DNA of 7,640 nt from an uncultured Bacilli bacterium. Its GTDB lineage: Bacteria > Bacillota_I > Bacilli_A > RF39 > UBA660. A program made the translations under genes and the position numbers. Position 1 is the first letter of the stretch; the number at the start of each line of letters is the position of its first letter. Shown piece by piece: positions 1 through 6,120 of this stretch. The notes below the pieces were generated by a model. That model did not search any database. It was given only the letters and a program-made list of their open reading frames with translations, and was not told where the DNA came from. The stretch covers positions 1 to 7,640 of the forward strand of contig CAJUNF010000046.1 of NCBI GenBank assembly GCA_910587775.1. The letters run 5' to 3'.

Positions 1-16
1 CAATTAGGGTTCGATT

Positions 17-42
17 AAGTAGTTTTTTATTGTCTACTTTTT
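17..42 (+). terminator. weak hairpin with T-tract, possible plus-strand terminator
   Basis: AAGTAG (17-22) and CTACTT (34-39) form a 6-bp inverted repeat with an 11-nt loop, running into five Ts (38-42). The T-tract follows the stem only on the plus strand, so it would serve a gene entering from the left of the window. The stem is short and the loop T-rich, so this is weak on its own. Confidence 0.25.
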
Positions 43-47
43 CTTGA

Positions 48-84
48 CTAGTTCATAGACATCTATAAACTATGTAGTTTTTTT
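48..84 (+). terminator. hairpin plus T7 tract, probable terminator of a plus-strand gene outside the window
   Basis: Two alternative foldings are visible. One pairs 49-58 with 63-72 (10 bp, one mismatch on the plus strand, G-U on the minus strand). The other pairs CTA and CATAG (48-58, with a 3-nt bulge) with CTATGTAG (70-77), placing the stem directly against seven Ts (78-84). The T-run is downstream only on the plus strand, so I read it as ending a gene left of the window. The minus-strand folding could still protect the 3' end of the FkbM-type mRNA, whose stop codon is at 93-95. Confidence 0.4.
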
Positions 85-92
85 ATTAACTT

Positions 93-1019
93 TTAGATCG
101 CAATTAAAGTAATTTCAGTTGGATAAGTTGGATAACTATTGTATCTTAAATAGAATTTATAATCATCATGAATTTCATAAATCATTTTTGCAATTTTCCA
201 TAAATCTTCATTATTATGATATACAGATATTAATAATTTTGGATGATCATTTTTTATATGTTTCATGCACCCTTTTATAGCTTTTTGTTCAAATCCTTCA
301 ATGTCTGCTTTAATTAGAGTAATTGGTTCATCAATATCTTGGTCTAGTGTTGTAACAGAAATACAACCTTTATCCCCTACTATTAAAGTATTCGCAGAAG
401 AACTCTCTTCATTATCATTTATAGTCATCTTAGTAATTTCATCGCCAACCCCTTTTAAACGACATTCGATGTTTGGTAATGATTTTAAATTTTCTTTTAA
501 GATTTCAAATGTTTCTGGTGTTATTTCGTAACAATAAATTTTTTTATAAGAATCTAATCCATAATTACGAATATAAGAAAGAACAGTATCTCCTGTATAT
601 GCCCCTAAATCTACTATTACCTCATTAGAATCACATTTTACAAGGTCTAAATCAAAGTAGTCATCAAATAAATATTCTTTGGTTTGGGCAGTAGTATCAA
701 AATCATATCGAAACCAATTATTTAGAATAGAATATAATGTTTTTTTCGAACGATAATCTGCTAGATGCTCATACATCCAAACAAAATCATCGATGTGATA
801 ATATAGAGCAGCACTTTTTAGCTCTAATTCTTCATAATTGTTTTGTTCTATATCTAAACGTCCCCAATAGTTAAATTTGTTAAAGAAATCCATAAAACTT
901 TGTTTCATTTCTCTTGGAATTGTCTCAAAATTTTTTCTTATTTGATAATAAATTTCTTTTTCACTTAACGATTTAATCAAGTTTACAAAATTTGAAAATT
1001 CTTGATCTATAATATTCAA
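93..1019 (-). CDS. FkbM-family SAM-dependent methyltransferase
   Basis: About 308 aa. Residue numbers count from the TTG start at 1019. The SAM-binding motif I is VIVDLGAYTGD (about 135-144), followed by the acidic strand end YCYE (about 162-165) that typically holds the SAM ribose. The FkbM signature IKADIEGFE lies at about 236-244, with a His and a DLW motif after it and a C-terminal strand ending TEITLIAI. FkbM enzymes usually O-methylate sugars or secondary metabolites; the substrate here cannot be read. The N-terminal ~130 residues are a helical extension without motifs I recognise. The frame opens at GTG 1028, but AGGGGAG (1030-1036) would be only 1 nt away from it; the TTG at 1019 has 10-nt spacing and is preferred. 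The gene lies downstream of ucpA on the same strand. No signal peptide or membrane segment is evident, so a cytoplasmic enzyme is likely. Confidence 0.85.
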   Translation of the reverse strand: MNIIDQEFSNFVNLIKSLSEKEIYYQIRKNFETIPREMKQSFMDFFNKFNYWGRLDIEQNNYEELELKSAALYYHIDDFVWMYEHLADYRSKKTLYSILNNWFRYDFDTTAQTKEYLFDDYFDLDLVKCDSNEVIVDLGAYTGDTVLSYIRNYGLDSYKKIYCYEITPETFEILKENLKSLPNIECRLKGVGDEITKMTINDNEESSSANTLIVGDKGCISVTTLDQDIDEPITLIKADIEGFEQKAIKGCMKHIKNDHPKLLISVYHNNEDLWKIAKMIYEIHDDYKFYLRYNSYPTYPTEITLIAI

Positions 1020-1062
1020 AAAAATCACACTCCCCTAAAATATATTTGGAAATGTGATTTTT
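1020..1062 (-). terminator. hairpin between ucpA and the FkbM gene, with the ribosome binding site in its loop
   Basis: AAAAATCACA (1020-1029) and TGTGATTTTT (1053-1062) are a perfect 10-bp inverted repeat separated by 23 nt. Read on the minus strand, the stem follows the ucpA stop (1085) and runs into a T-tract, so it may terminate or attenuate ucpA transcription. The loop contains AGGGGAG (1030-1036), the likely ribosome binding site of the next gene, whose TTG start (1019-1017) abuts the stem. The stem is A/T-rich and the loop long, so termination strength is doubtful. Confidence 0.45.
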
Positions 1063-1084
1063 ATCAATCTTTTTTCTTATATTT

Positions 1085-1873
1085 TTATACTCCCACAGAT
1101 TTCGTTTCTGGTAAAGTAGATCCTCCATCAATTACGAATCCTTGACCTGTGATATAACTTGATTCATCGCTTGCTAGAAATAAGGCTAAATGTCCAAGTT
1201 CTTCAATTGTTCCAAGTCGTTTCATTGGAATACCTTCTGCAATTTCATTTACAACACTTTCAGGATTTTGCGCATTAGTATCTTTTGCTATTCCTTCTAC
1301 CATTGGAGTCATAATATATCCAGGCATAATTGCATTTACTGTAATATTACTTTCAACTACCTCCATAGCAAGCCCTTTTGTAAATCCAATTAATGCGGCT
1401 TTCGTTGTTGCATATGCAACTTCTCCACTATCTGCTACCATTGGACCTGTTACACTTGATAAATTTATAATACGACCATATTCTTTTTCTTTCATTATAG
1501 GTAATATTTCTTTTGTAACATTCCAAGTTCCTTTGATATTGATATCAAAATGAAAATCTCTTACTTCATCACTCATTAACAAAAATGATTCTAATTTTGC
1601 TACTCCAGCATTATTAACTAGAATATCTACTTTTCCTTTTTCTTCTTTAATTTGATGAGCTATTTCTTTTAGTTTTTGACTATCTCTTATATCAACTTGA
1701 TAACCACTTATCTTTTGATAATCTTTTTTTAAACTTTCTAATGTATCGTTTAGTTTTTCAGAATAATCTAAAATGATAACATCTGCGCCATTTTCTAAAA
1801 ATACTTTTACAATTCCTAGGCCATTACCCATTGCTCCACCAGTTACAATGGCAACTTTATTTTCTAATCTCAT
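1085..1873 (-). CDS. ucpA: UcpA-type short-chain dehydrogenase/reductase (SDR)
   Basis: 262 aa, the usual length for a classical SDR. The Rossmann motif is TGGAMGNGLG (11-20). D36 at the end of strand 2 suggests NAD(H) rather than NADP(H). NNAG is at 87-90, and the catalytic set N112, S140, Y154, K158 is complete. Assignment to UcpA rather than generic FabG rests on blocks I recall from the Escherichia coli protein: RDFHFDINIKGTWNVTK (105-121), SSVTGPMVADSGEVAYATTKAA (split around 139-160), FLASDESSYITG, and the C-terminal IDGGSTLPETKSVGV. The physiological substrate of UcpA is not established; overexpression in E. coli has been linked to furan aldehyde tolerance. Start at ATG 1873 is well supported by AGGAGG about 6 nt upstream. 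It is divergent from the XRE regulator and upstream of the FkbM gene. Cytoplasmic. Confidence 0.88.
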   Translation of the reverse strand: MRLENKVAIVTGGAMGNGLGIVKVFLENGADVIILDYSEKLNDTLESLKKDYQKISGYQVDIRDSQKLKEIAHQIKEEKGKVDILVNNAGVAKLESFLLMSDEVRDFHFDINIKGTWNVTKEILPIMKEKEYGRIINLSSVTGPMVADSGEVAYATTKAALIGFTKGLAMEVVESNITVNAIMPGYIMTPMVEGIAKDTNAQNPESVVNEIAEGIPMKRLGTIEELGHLALFLASDESSYITGQGFVIDGGSTLPETKSVGV

Positions 1874-1890
1874 ATAATCCTCCTAGTTTT

Positions 1891-1896
1891 ATTATA
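1891..1896 (-). promoter_or_regulatory. candidate -10 box of ucpA
   Basis: An exact TATAAT on the minus strand lies 18 bp upstream of the ucpA start codon, so any leader would be very short (roughly 10 nt). No convincing -35 is present: the best hexamers at 17-18 nt spacing match TTGACA at only three positions. This is a -10 call only. Confidence 0.35.
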
Positions 1897-2098
1897 ACTA
1901 AATTTCTTTAAAATACTAAAATTTTTTCTTTATGATGTAAATTGTTTTGTTGTTAAATTATCTTTTTATATGTCTTATTTTATTAAAATTTAAATTAATT
2001 TATAAATTGTAATCATTTTTACATAGTTATTCTCTTTTTCACACAACATATGAGTTAGTTTTTGCAATTATAGGTATAATTTTGTTAATCCTAATAAA
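1897..2098. other. AT-rich divergent intergenic region between ucpA and the XRE gene
   Basis: The space between the divergent starts at 1873 and 2149 is 275 bp. It is dominated by A/T runs, including a short self-complementary stretch around 1990-2010. An isolated TATAAT at 2075-2080 on the plus strand has no good -35. I see no gene, riboswitch, tRNA or clear operator repeat. Confidence 0.6.
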
Positions 2099-2126
2099 TT
2101 TACATTCTGTGAACTTATGAGAAAAT
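2099..2126 (+). promoter_or_regulatory. candidate promoter of the XRE regulator
   Basis: TTTACA (2099-2104, five of six to TTGACA), a 16-bp spacer, then GAAAAT (2121-2126) preceded by an extended -10 TG (2118-2119). The spacer contains TTCTGTGAA (2105-2113), a small TTC-N3-GAA dyad that could be an operator for the encoded repressor. The alternative is the TATAAT at 2075-2080, which lacks a -35. Confidence 0.35.
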
Positions 2127-2148
2127 ATATATATAGCGAGGGAAAAGT

Positions 2149-2430
2149 ATGAATTTATATTTAAACAATCAGAAAAAAGACATTTTTAAAATTGTTGGTG
2201 CTAATGTTAGATATTATCGTCAACTATACAACTTGAATCATCCAAAAGAAATGATTTCTCAAGCGAAGTTAGCAGAAATTATTGGAGTTTCAACTGGATT
2301 AATCGGTGCAATTGAAGCTGAAAGATTACAAGGTGTTAGCGTTCCAGTTTTATGGAATATTAGCCAAGTATTAGGTGTACCAATTGATAAATTTTTTGAA
2401 GAACAAAAAGAACTCGTTAGTGTGAGATAA
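2149..2430 (+). CDS. XRE-family helix-turn-helix transcriptional regulator
   Basis: 93 aa, a single-domain HTH protein. The Cro/C1-type fold covers about residues 14-85. Helix 1 includes GANVRYYRQL (17-26), the HTH is SQAKLAEIIGVSTGLIGAIE (37-56), and the closing helices include VLWNISQVLGVPIDKFFEE (67-85), a very typical XRE ending. The helix 1 to helix 2 linker (LNHPKEMI, 29-36) is longer than in the standard 55-residue domain. There is no sensor or peptidase domain, so it probably binds DNA as a small dimer and may repress its own promoter. GAGGG sits about 7 nt before the ATG. It is divergent from ucpA and convergent with the three-gene operon at 2446-3689, with which it shares a terminator. 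Target genes cannot be told from sequence; ucpA, itself, or the neighbouring operon are the obvious candidates. Confidence 0.85.
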   Translation: MNLYLNNQKKDIFKIVGANVRYYRQLYNLNHPKEMISQAKLAEIIGVSTGLIGAIEAERLQGVSVPVLWNISQVLGVPIDKFFEEQKELVSVR

Positions 2431-2464
2431 AAAAAGAACAATTCATTAATTGCTCTCTTTTTTT
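2429..2464. terminator. bidirectional intrinsic terminator shared by the XRE gene and the three-gene operon
   Basis: GAACAATT (2436-2443) and AATTGCTC (2448-2455) form an 8-bp stem with a 4-nt loop. It is flanked by seven As (2429-2435) and seven Ts (2458-2464), so both strands have a stem followed by T7. One position is A-C on the plus strand but G-U on the minus strand, so it should be slightly stronger for the minus-strand operon. The stop of the XRE gene (2428-2430) abuts it, and the stop of the 118-aa gene (2446-2448) spans the loop edge. Confidence 0.75.
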
Positions 2465-2802
2465 GCCATTGACGCAAGATATTTTGCTTGTTTCTTACTT
2501 AATACCTTTTTAGTCTCACTTCCATGAATCTCGCAATGATGTGGATTTTCAGTAGGTTTACTTAATACTAACGCATCTACTTCATTGCAATGTTTTACTT
2601 GAATTGAAACAATAGGTCCCCGTTTTGATTCTTTTAAATATTCTATACAATCAATATTATTTCTGTTATTTTGGCGATCAACAGAGAGTCCTTTTGGATC
2701 TTTAAATGCTGCACTAGACACTTTACCATTTTCCCAAAATAATTCTCTTTCTTCTGGTGGTAATACAGCTCTATATAATTTTTCTTTTGATTTAAAGTTC
2801 AT
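2446..2802 (-). CDS. uncharacterised 118-aa protein, third gene of the small operon
   Basis: I cannot name a function. The protein looks like a compact, conserved soluble domain. It has LYRAV (9-13), a FWENG turn then VSSAAF (28-33), GLSVDR (38-43), a strand VSIQVKHC (65-72), and NPHHCEIHGSE (86-96) with three His and one Cys, then a Lys-rich C-terminal helix (98-116). I have an impression of similar clostridial hypothetical proteins, without a functional label. The order of an early YR and a following SS-x-x-F strand loosely recalls ADP-ribosyltransferase or RES-type folds, but that is only an idea. The ATG at 2802 overlaps the end of the 173-aa gene by 11 nt and has no clear ribosome binding site, so translation is probably coupled. 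Its last five codons encode one side of the shared terminator. Confidence 0.75.
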   Translation of the reverse strand: MNFKSKEKLYRAVLPPEERELFWENGKVSSAAFKDPKGLSVDRQNNRNNIDCIEYLKESKRGPIVSIQVKHCNEVDALVLSKPTENPHHCEIHGSETKKVLSKKQAKYLASMAKKESN

Positions 2803-3313
2803 TATAAAACTTGTTTATTTCTTGGATCATTATTTTTGAATCTAAAGGAACGCTCTTTTCATAAGAATCTTTTGATGATTCATAATAGATGTCTAATTGA
2901 TTGTTTTCATAAATATTAAATTCTAAATATTTATCTTTTTCTTCATATTCTAATTGTACACTTTCTAGTGCAGTTGGAAAAACAGATGGCTGTACAGGTA
3001 ATTTTTTTAAAATTTCTGTTACTGTGTCTAAATGTTCTTTTGGAAATCTTTTTGCACCATTGTCATTCCAATTATCCTCTAACTTTGCTATTTTTTCTAA
3101 TTTTTTAATATTTCTTGATAACGACATATTAAAAATCTCTTGATTTTTTGAAGTAGCATGAAAATTATAATTTTCCTCATTTGTTTCCATATTATTATGA
3201 TATGAAAAAATCTTATTTTCATTCTCTTTCTTTATATCTATAGGTTTCGTACCCCATATTGAAATATTTATATTTTCCACAAGAACTTGTGGAGCATAAC
3301 TATACCCGTTCAT
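2792..3313 (-). CDS. uncharacterised 173-aa protein, second gene of the small operon
   Basis: No function recognised. The first ~60 residues are Asn-rich and look poorly structured. Residues 64-80 form a charged, possibly coiled helix. The apparently conserved core is LEDNWNDNGA (78-87), an LPVQPSVFPTALESVQLEYE stretch (about 105-124), then YLEFNIYEN (129-137) and alternating strands. An acidic, aromatic-rich C-terminal half suggests an alpha/beta domain. There are no catalytic motifs, membrane segments or signal peptide that I can see. ATG 3313 overlaps the preceding gene by 14 nt; its best ribosome binding site, AGAGG, is about 12 nt upstream, which is long. An internal ATG at residue 63 with AAGAGA upstream would give a 111-aa product holding just the core, so the true start is uncertain. 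Confidence 0.72.
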   Translation of the reverse strand: MNGYSYAPQVLVENINISIWGTKPIDIKKENENKIFSYHNNMETNEENYNFHATSKNQEIFNMSLSRNIKKLEKIAKLEDNWNDNGAKRFPKEHLDTVTEILKKLPVQPSVFPTALESVQLEYEEKDKYLEFNIYENNQLDIYYESSKDSYEKSVPLDSKIMIQEINKFYNEL

Positions 3314-3689
3314 TTCTTTTTACAACCTCTATTGGATATTCTCCAAGAACATCGCCGTTAATATATACTTTGGTTTTGTATTCTCCATATTCTTTAAAGA
3401 CTTGATTGTTGATATCTATATTTAATTGTGCAGCATTTTTTTCTTCTGTATCATTGTCTACTTTAAATTCTCCTGGCATTTCAAAAATCATTTCATCACT
3501 TGGACTTAATAATTCTATTTTTAAGTTATGCGTTTGATTGGCAGGAATGTCATATAATCCAATTGAAATAGAAAAAGAATAATTGGTTGGCATGTTTATT
3601 GGTACAATCATATTTAAAGGATTTATAATATTTAAATTTTGATTTTCTTGTACAATTCTTTCACAATAAACAAAAGAAATTATTTTCAT
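3300..3689 (-). CDS. uncharacterised 129-aa protein, DUF6941-like, first gene of the small operon
   Basis: The protein is mostly predicted beta-strand: FVYCERIV near the N-terminus, then SFSISIGLYDI, LKIELLSPSDEMIFE, AAQLNIDINNQVF, and GEYKTKVYINGDVLGEYPIEVV at the end. This reads as an immunoglobulin-like beta sandwich. The N-terminal layout and the central I-x-x-x-SPSDE strand resemble, from memory, the family labelled DUF6941, whose function is unknown; I hold this loosely. The frame opens at GTG 3698, but that GTG is part of the AAGGTG ribosome binding site, so ATG 3689 (MKIISF) is the start. A promoter lies just upstream. No signal peptide is seen, so it is probably cytoplasmic. It overlaps the next gene by 14 nt. 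Confidence 0.75.
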   Translation of the reverse strand: MKIISFVYCERIVQENQNLNIINPLNMIVPINMPTNYSFSISIGLYDIPANQTHNLKIELLSPSDEMIFEMPGEFKVDNDTEEKNAAQLNIDINNQVFKEYGEYKTKVYINGDVLGEYPIEVVKRNERV

Positions 3690-3712
3690 AAAAAGCACCT
3701 TCTTTTGGGTTT

Positions 3713-3741
3713 ATAGTATCATAGCTTACATAAAAAATCAA
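3713..3741 (-). promoter_or_regulatory. extended -10 promoter of the three-gene operon
   Basis: On the minus strand TTGATT (3741-3736) is followed by a 17-bp spacer and TACTAT (3718-3713), preceded by TG (3721-3720) as an extended -10. The -35 contains the TGA stop codon of gpmI (3740-3738). Transcription would start near 3706, about 17 nt before the ATG at 3689. There is no terminator between gpmI and this operon, so some read-through from gpmI is also expected. Confidence 0.55.
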
Positions 3742-5234
3742 ATGATTAAACTTGGCGTTTCTTTCATTTCTTTTGGTATAGCTATGTCCATATATTCTAA
3801 AATAGTTGGAGCAACGTTTGTTAAATCTCCTTTTTCTTTTAGTTTAATTTTTTCATCCGTTATAATAAATGGTACTAAAGATGTTGTATGAGTTGTAACT
3901 GGTTGTTGCCCATTTAACATAATATCTGCATTTCCATGATCTGCAAGTAAAACAATCTGATAAAAATTTTCTTCTGCCTTTTCTATTAATTTACCAAGAC
4001 ATAGATCTACTGTCATAATAGCTTTTATTGCTGCCTCTAAGTTACCAGTATGTCCAACCATATCAGGATTTGCATAATTTACTAGGATAAAATCAATATC
4101 TTTTTCCATACAAGCAATAACTTTCTTTGTAACTTCTACAGCACTCATTTCTGGCTTCATATCATATGTTGCAACTTGTGGTGATGGAATTAAGTATTTG
4201 CTTGCTCCTTCTATTGCACCATTATATTCTCCATCAAAGAAAAATGTAACATGTGCATATTTTTCTGTTTCGGCAATTCTTGCTTGAGTAAGACCTAATT
4301 TAGATAAGTAAATTCCTAGAGGATTTTCTACTATGTTATCTGATAAAAAATGAGTTGTTTTTATATTTTTATCAATTACTACAAAAGAATAAACATCTGG
4401 ATGAATTTCATAATTTACAAAGCTATCAAATTTTGGATCTGTAAAAGCACTTAATATTTGACGAGCACGATCTGTACGATAGTTCATCCATAAAAGAATA
4501 TCATTATCCTTAATAATACCTCTTGGAGTTACTAAAATAGGTTCTAAAAATTCATCTGTTATTTTTCTTGCGTATAATGCTTCAATGGTATTTTCTATAT
4601 TTATTGTTGATAAGCCTATTCCTTTTGTGATTAAATCATAGTATTTTTTTGTTCTTTCCCATTTGTGATCTCGATCCATTGCATAATATCTTCCACAAAT
4701 AGTAGCAATATGCCCAATTCCTGTAATAGCTATTTCATCTTCAATTTGTTTAATAAATTGATAAGAAATATCTGTTTTTGTATCTCTTCCATCTGTAATA
4801 ATGTGAAAAAATATTTCTTTTACTCCATCTGCTACTAAGCGCTTATAAACGTTTATGATTTGAGAAATGTCTGAGTGAACTTTTCCATTACTACAAAGTC
4901 CCATGATATGAACACGTTTTCTATCTTCATTAATTTTGTTAATCATTTCTAAGTATGTTTCATTTGTACTCATATCATTTTCTATAAACTCTTTCATTTG
5001 ATCTATTGGTTGTTTAATTTTTCTTCCTGCTCCAATTGTTAAATGCCCTACTTCACTATTACCAAATTGACCACTTTCAAGTCCTACGTATTGTTCTGAG
5101 GCGTGTAAAAGGGAATGAGGATATTTCTTCCATAGATTTAGAAAGTTTTCTGGATGAGCAAGTTCTATTGCATTTCCTTCTTTTTCTTCACGCATTCCAA
5201 ATCCATCTAATATAATTGTTAACATTTTTTTCAT
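3738..5234 (-). CDS. gpmI: 2,3-bisphosphoglycerate-independent phosphoglycerate mutase
   Basis: 498 aa, close to the ~510 aa usual for the family. It interconverts 3- and 2-phosphoglycerate in lower glycolysis using two manganese ions and a phosphoserine intermediate, in the cytoplasm. All alkaline-phosphatase-type metal ligands are visible: D10 (LDGFG), the nucleophile S60 in GNSEVGH, D391 and H395 in NPDMVGH, D432 and H433 in ADHGNAD, and H449. Substrate-binding residues are present too: H120, the TDGRD motif (about 147-151), R182 and R188 in GRYYAMDRDH, R253 and R256 in NYRTDR, and K325. Nothing suggests inactivity. The frame opens at GTG 5243, but that GTG lies inside the AAGGTGA ribosome binding site; ATG 5234 is chosen. 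It has its own promoter downstream of the spo0A terminator and no visible terminator of its own. Confidence 0.97.
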   Translation of the reverse strand: MKKMLTIILDGFGMREEKEGNAIELAHPENFLNLWKKYPHSLLHASEQYVGLESGQFGNSEVGHLTIGAGRKIKQPIDQMKEFIENDMSTNETYLEMINKINEDRKRVHIMGLCSNGKVHSDISQIINVYKRLVADGVKEIFFHIITDGRDTKTDISYQFIKQIEDEIAITGIGHIATICGRYYAMDRDHKWERTKKYYDLITKGIGLSTINIENTIEALYARKITDEFLEPILVTPRGIIKDNDILLWMNYRTDRARQILSAFTDPKFDSFVNYEIHPDVYSFVVIDKNIKTTHFLSDNIVENPLGIYLSKLGLTQARIAETEKYAHVTFFFDGEYNGAIEGASKYLIPSPQVATYDMKPEMSAVEVTKKVIACMEKDIDFILVNYANPDMVGHTGNLEAAIKAIMTVDLCLGKLIEKAEENFYQIVLLADHGNADIMLNGQQPVTTHTTSLVPFIITDEKIKLKEKGDLTNVAPTILEYMDIAIPKEMKETPSLII

Positions 5235-5251
5235 GGTAATCACCTTGATTT

Positions 5252-5280
5252 ATTTTAGCATAAAAATTTTAATCTGTTAA
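5252..5280 (-). promoter_or_regulatory. promoter of gpmI
   Basis: TTAACA (5280-5275, five of six to TTGACA), a 17-bp spacer, and TAAAAT (5257-5252, five of six) with an extended-10 TG (5260-5259) on the minus strand. This is the best SigA-type promoter in the window. Its -35 overlaps the distal T-tract of the spo0A terminator, so gpmI transcription restarts directly after spo0A ends. Transcription would begin about 10-15 nt upstream of the start codon at 5234. Confidence 0.65.
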
Positions 5281-5305
5281 AAAAAGAAAGTATATTTACT
5301 TCCTT
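5279..5305 (-). terminator. intrinsic terminator of spo0A
   Basis: Read on the minus strand, AAGGAAGTA (5305-5297) pairs with TACTTTCTT (5292-5284) through 9 bp including one G-U, closing a 4-nt loop. It continues straight into a T-tract (5283-5279). The stem begins within the spo0A stop codon (5306-5304). The stem is A/T-rich, as expected in this genome. Confidence 0.7.
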
Positions 5306-6071
5306 AAGCTACTACTAAATTACGGTCAATTCTTAAACGATCTGCAAGTGTTGCAATAAATTCAGAATTAGTTGGTTTAGCACGGTCATAATCAACACTA
5401 TGTCCAAATATCTCTTCCATTAATTCGTAGTCTCCTCTTGACCAACTTACCTCTATAGCATGACGAATTGCTCTTTCTACTCTTGAGGCTGTTGTATCAA
5501 AACGACTTGCAATCTCTGGATAAATTTCCTTTGTAATTCCACCTAGCATTTCTTTTGATGAGTACATCATATAAATACTTTCACGAATATATTGATATCC
5601 TTTTATGTGTGATGGTACTCCAAGTGAATGTAGTAATTTACTAATTGCCATTTGAACTTTATTATCTTCTTTTGGCTCACTTTCTTTGATTTCTCCATTT
5701 ACTACTTCACAGATTCTCTTCTCTAAAGAAGAAAGACTAAATGGTTTTAACATATAATAATCTATGTCATATTTACTAGCTGTTTTAATTGAGTATTCTT
5801 TTTTATAGCTAGAAACAACTATTACATGTTTTTTAATTCCTGCTTGTTTCATCTCTTCTAGTATTTCGATTCCATCTTTTTCGGATAATAATAAATCCAT
5901 TAAGATTAAATCATATTCTGATTGATGATTTTTGATTATATCTAAACCAGTTAAACCATCAGTTGCAACTTTTACAAGACTAATTACTGCGTGTCCCTTC
6001 AAGTATTGTTCTACTTCTCTTATGATTTTTTCATTGTCATCAATCATAAGCACTCTGATATTAGTTTTCAT
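5304..6071 (-). CDS. spo0A: sporulation master response regulator Spo0A
   Basis: 255 aa, close to the 260-270 aa usual for Spo0A. The receiver domain is at 1-120: acidic pair D11-D12, phospho-acceptor D59 in ILMD, switch Ser S87 (Thr in most relatives) and K109 in LKPF. A charged hinge is at about 125-138. The Spo0A-specific DNA-binding domain at about 139-255 carries KLLHSLGVPSHIKGYQYIRE, GGITKEIYPEIA, the recognition helix in SRVERAIRHAIE (196-207), and AKPTNSEFIATLADRLR. These blocks are diagnostic and not shared by other response regulators. When phosphorylated by a sporulation phosphorelay or kinases it binds 0A boxes and commits the cell to sporulation. ATG 6071 has AGAGGAG 6 nt upstream; the in-frame ATG at 6092 has no ribosome binding site. 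No spoIVB lies beside it, unlike the common arrangement; it sits between tpiA and gpmI. Confidence 0.97.
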   Translation of the reverse strand: MKTNIRVLMIDDNEKIIREVEQYLKGHAVISLVKVATDGLTGLDIIKNHQSEYDLILMDLLLSEKDGIEILEEMKQAGIKKHVIVVSSYKKEYSIKTASKYDIDYYMLKPFSLSSLEKRICEVVNGEIKESEPKEDNKVQMAISKLLHSLGVPSHIKGYQYIRESIYMMYSSKEMLGGITKEIYPEIASRFDTTASRVERAIRHAIEVSWSRGDYELMEEIFGHSVDYDRAKPTNSEFIATLADRLRIDRNLVVA

Positions 6072-6113
6072 TTTTGTCTCCTCTATGTTCATTTATTTAC
6101 TGCACGCAAATTC

Positions 6114-6119
6114 ATTATA
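6114..6119 (-). promoter_or_regulatory. candidate -10 box of spo0A
   Basis: An exact TATAAT on the minus strand lies about 43 bp upstream of the spo0A ATG. The hexamer at 17-bp spacing is a poor -35 (TAGTAT), which would fit an activator-dependent promoter. The overlapping AATGAATTT also fits the -10 half of the Bacillus subtilis SigH consensus, but I see no matching SigH -35 element. Confidence 0.4.
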
Positions 6120-6120
6120 T

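Noticed and set aside
265..531. Plus-strand frame of 88 codons antisense to the FkbM-type gene
   Set aside because: It lies wholly inside a well-supported methyltransferase on the other strand, has no ribosome binding site that I can see and low-complexity Ser/Ile composition; a shadow frame.
1190..1393. Plus-strand frame antisense to ucpA
   Set aside because: Cys- and Asn-rich composition typical of an antisense shadow; ucpA is unambiguous here.
1874..2148. Riboswitch or small RNA in the divergent intergenic region
   Set aside because: The region is almost all A/T runs with no stable GC-containing stems or known motif.
2259..2477. Minus-strand frame over the XRE gene
   Set aside because: Runs through the shared terminator and is antisense to a clear HTH domain; no support as a gene.
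6072..6092. Longer Spo0A start at ATG 6092
   Set aside because: No ribosome binding site before it, whereas AGAGGAG sits 6 nt before ATG 6071, and the shorter N-terminus fits the family.
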